In this document: positions 62,546 to 64,000 of the stretch, in pieces
Numbering within the stretch: position 1 is the stretch's first letter
How the letters are laid out: each line of letters starts with the position of its first letter
Assembly (NCBI RefSeq): GCF_023343835.1
Contig: NC_064435.1
Location: 78,812,134 to 78,876,133 of the forward strand
Length of the DNA stretch: 64,000 nt
Source: Lagopus muta
Taxonomy: Eukaryota; Chordata; Aves; Galliformes; Phasianidae
Direction: 5' to 3'
The notes under the pieces: generated by a model
Databases searched by the model: none
What the model was told of the DNA's origin: nothing
What the model saw: the letters and a program-made list of their open reading frames with translations, nothing else
Translations under genes and position numbers: made by a program

Positions 62546-63771
62546 TTTTAACGCAGGCATTATGTCACATTTTTGGTGGATGCTAATGACAAGGCAGATG
62601 CTTGCTGTGGTTATGCAACCTCTTGTTGTGCTTATGACAAGGAATCTCTCTTCACTAGGAGTATTGAGGGCATTCCATTGGATGCCCTAGCTTTTTACCT
62701 GCTTAGTTCTGTTTAATTATGTAAAGCAACTTCAACAGATGCATAAGGCTCCTACCTTGAATATCATATCCACTTGAAAAGATTACTTCCAGTCTGAAAA
62801 ATTTTGCTGAAATATTCAATACCAGCATGGCAGCAAAGAGGGTGCACAGTTTACTTCATTTTAGCTTTATTTTTGTCATAGAAACAACAACATCAGCAAA
62901 GAGAATTTCTGATATACTTTTTCCTTATAACTCTAGAGTTCTCTGATTTCCCAAATCTCAGAGATGAAAAACACATTTCTTTCACTGTCACACAGAAAAG
63001 AATGATAACCTTTACCCTCAGTTCCTGCTACAGTAAGCCAAGCAGGAAATCACTGATTTCATTGTCTTTAAAACTGCAAGGAATTCATCCACATGGAGAC
63101 AAGCATTTAGCTTAATAGGCTACAAAGGAAAAGAGGATGGAAGGAAAACAAAACTACATTATGAAGAGTATTCCCCACACAAACAGTGATCACAATCACT
63201 TGTATTGGTCTTTAATTTGTTTACTCAAACAGAAGTAAGACTTCTAGAACTGACAGGATTTGATTAAGTTAAAGCAATGTCACCAGTACAGGAATATACA
63301 AAATATAGAGGACGTCCAGCAACAAGAGAACACAAGTCACAGTTCTTCGTTTAAGCTACATCTAAATTATAGGTCCTGACTTCTAGAAAACTACTGCTTT
63401 CAAATTTGAAAGGGAAATTTTTTGGTCTAAAACAATTCCCACATTTTGGATCAGACAGGGATAAATACTGCCTAACATTTGCTAATGGAGCCATACAGAA
63501 ATCATTTTACAGCTGAAATACCAAATGAATGACTTTACTTTATATCATAACCCCAGTGATAATTACATTTGCTCTGTTTAATGATCCTACAATTTTAATT
63601 TAAGAGCAGTGAAAAATCCAGACTTGTAATTTTTTTCTTTAATAATTAGCTTCTAACAGATATCAAACATATACTAATTTTATTAGTTCATAAGCATTTT
63701 CTAAGTCAGCTTTGAAAAGCACATCCAGTAACCCAAGGGTCTCTGCTGTCAGCTGTAGCTTTAGTTTTTAC
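62546..63771. other. PIGN intron, unique sequence
   Basis: No repeat or PIGN exon recognised between the last two CR1 copies. Confidence 0.6.
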
Positions 63772-63880
63772 AGAATCACAGAATCACCCGGGTTGGAAGG
63801 GACCTCAAGGATCATGTAGTTCCAACCCCCCTGCCTAGCAGGGCCACCAAACATACACATTCAGATCAGGTTGCTGAAAT
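63772..63880 (-). mobile_element. CR1 LINE 3' fragment
   Basis: 'acagaatcacagaatcaccc', 'gggttggaagggacctcaag' and 'gatcatgtagttccaacccc' are the reverse of a CR1 terminus. It decays after 'cagatcaggttgctga'. Confidence 0.93.
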
Positions 63881-64000
63881 ACAGCAACATTCTTTTCCTC
63901 ATGTCCCCATGTTTTAACTGGCTTGTTTGTAGATCACTTTTATCTGGCCTCAAGTAAACAAAAAGGGCATTTTTATTACTATAACCCTAAAAAGGATATT

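Larger units (their letters stand above)
58790..64000 (-). other. PIGN intron, running out of the window
   Basis: No upstream PIGN exon could be found here, so the intron continues beyond the window edge. It carries four CR1 pieces (59,441; 59,700; 61,958; 63,772). An acceptor- and donor-flanked 62-base stretch near 62,754 was examined and does not match PIGN. Confidence 0.7.

Noticed and set aside
62754..62815. Possible extra PIGN exon with acceptor TTTCAG and donor GTAGGA on the minus strand
   Set aside because: The only open frame (KFFRLEVIFSSGYDIQ) does not resemble the PIGN sequence expected before [12 protein letters not shown], and the phase is unsupported.
63010..63110. Possible upstream PIGN exon
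   Set aside because: Checked on the minus strand for the expected residues; stops and no similarity.

Overview
The window is vertebrate nuclear DNA from a bird, probably a galliform such as chicken or a close relative. Its interspersed repeats are almost all CR1 LINE copies, recognised by the terminal octamer ATTCTATG and the preceding 'gacc..ttccaacc' block. It has no LINE-1 or Alu-type repeats, no bacterial-style dense coding, and an intron-containing gene with textbook splice sites. Most open frames in it are chance frames or repeat shadows.

The one gene I can identify firmly is PIGN (GPI ethanolamine phosphate transferase 1), on the minus strand across the right half. Nine coding exons from 58,789 down to the stop codon at 35,585 join in frame with consistent phases. 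They give the last 238 residues of the enzyme: the C-terminal multi-membrane-pass part. The luminal catalytic domain and the upstream exons lie beyond 64,000. The last intron is about 9.2 kb, while several of the other exons are only 43 to 76 bases.

The left part (1 to about 35,000) is the region downstream of PIGN. In human the next gene on that side is RNF152; I do not see its coding sequence here. This part holds scattered CR1 copies, a few AT-rich, homeodomain-motif-rich stretches that look like candidate regulatory elements, and one intriguing exon-like open frame on the plus strand (34,207-34,368). That frame encodes a six-cysteine C-terminus behind a strong splice acceptor.

Repeats: about 17 CR1 pieces on both strands, including a 1.3 kb copy with a broken reverse transcriptase ORF (59,700-61,037), an inverted CR1 partner 0.9 kb away (61,958-62,545), and a 2 kb internally deleted copy (36,500-38,480). 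There is one LTR fragment (46,014-46,190), a TA microsatellite and several A- or T-rich tracts. I found no tRNA, rRNA, CRISPR, origin or operon-like structure. I did not find a convincing new biological system; the Cys-rich exon candidate is the item most worth checking.
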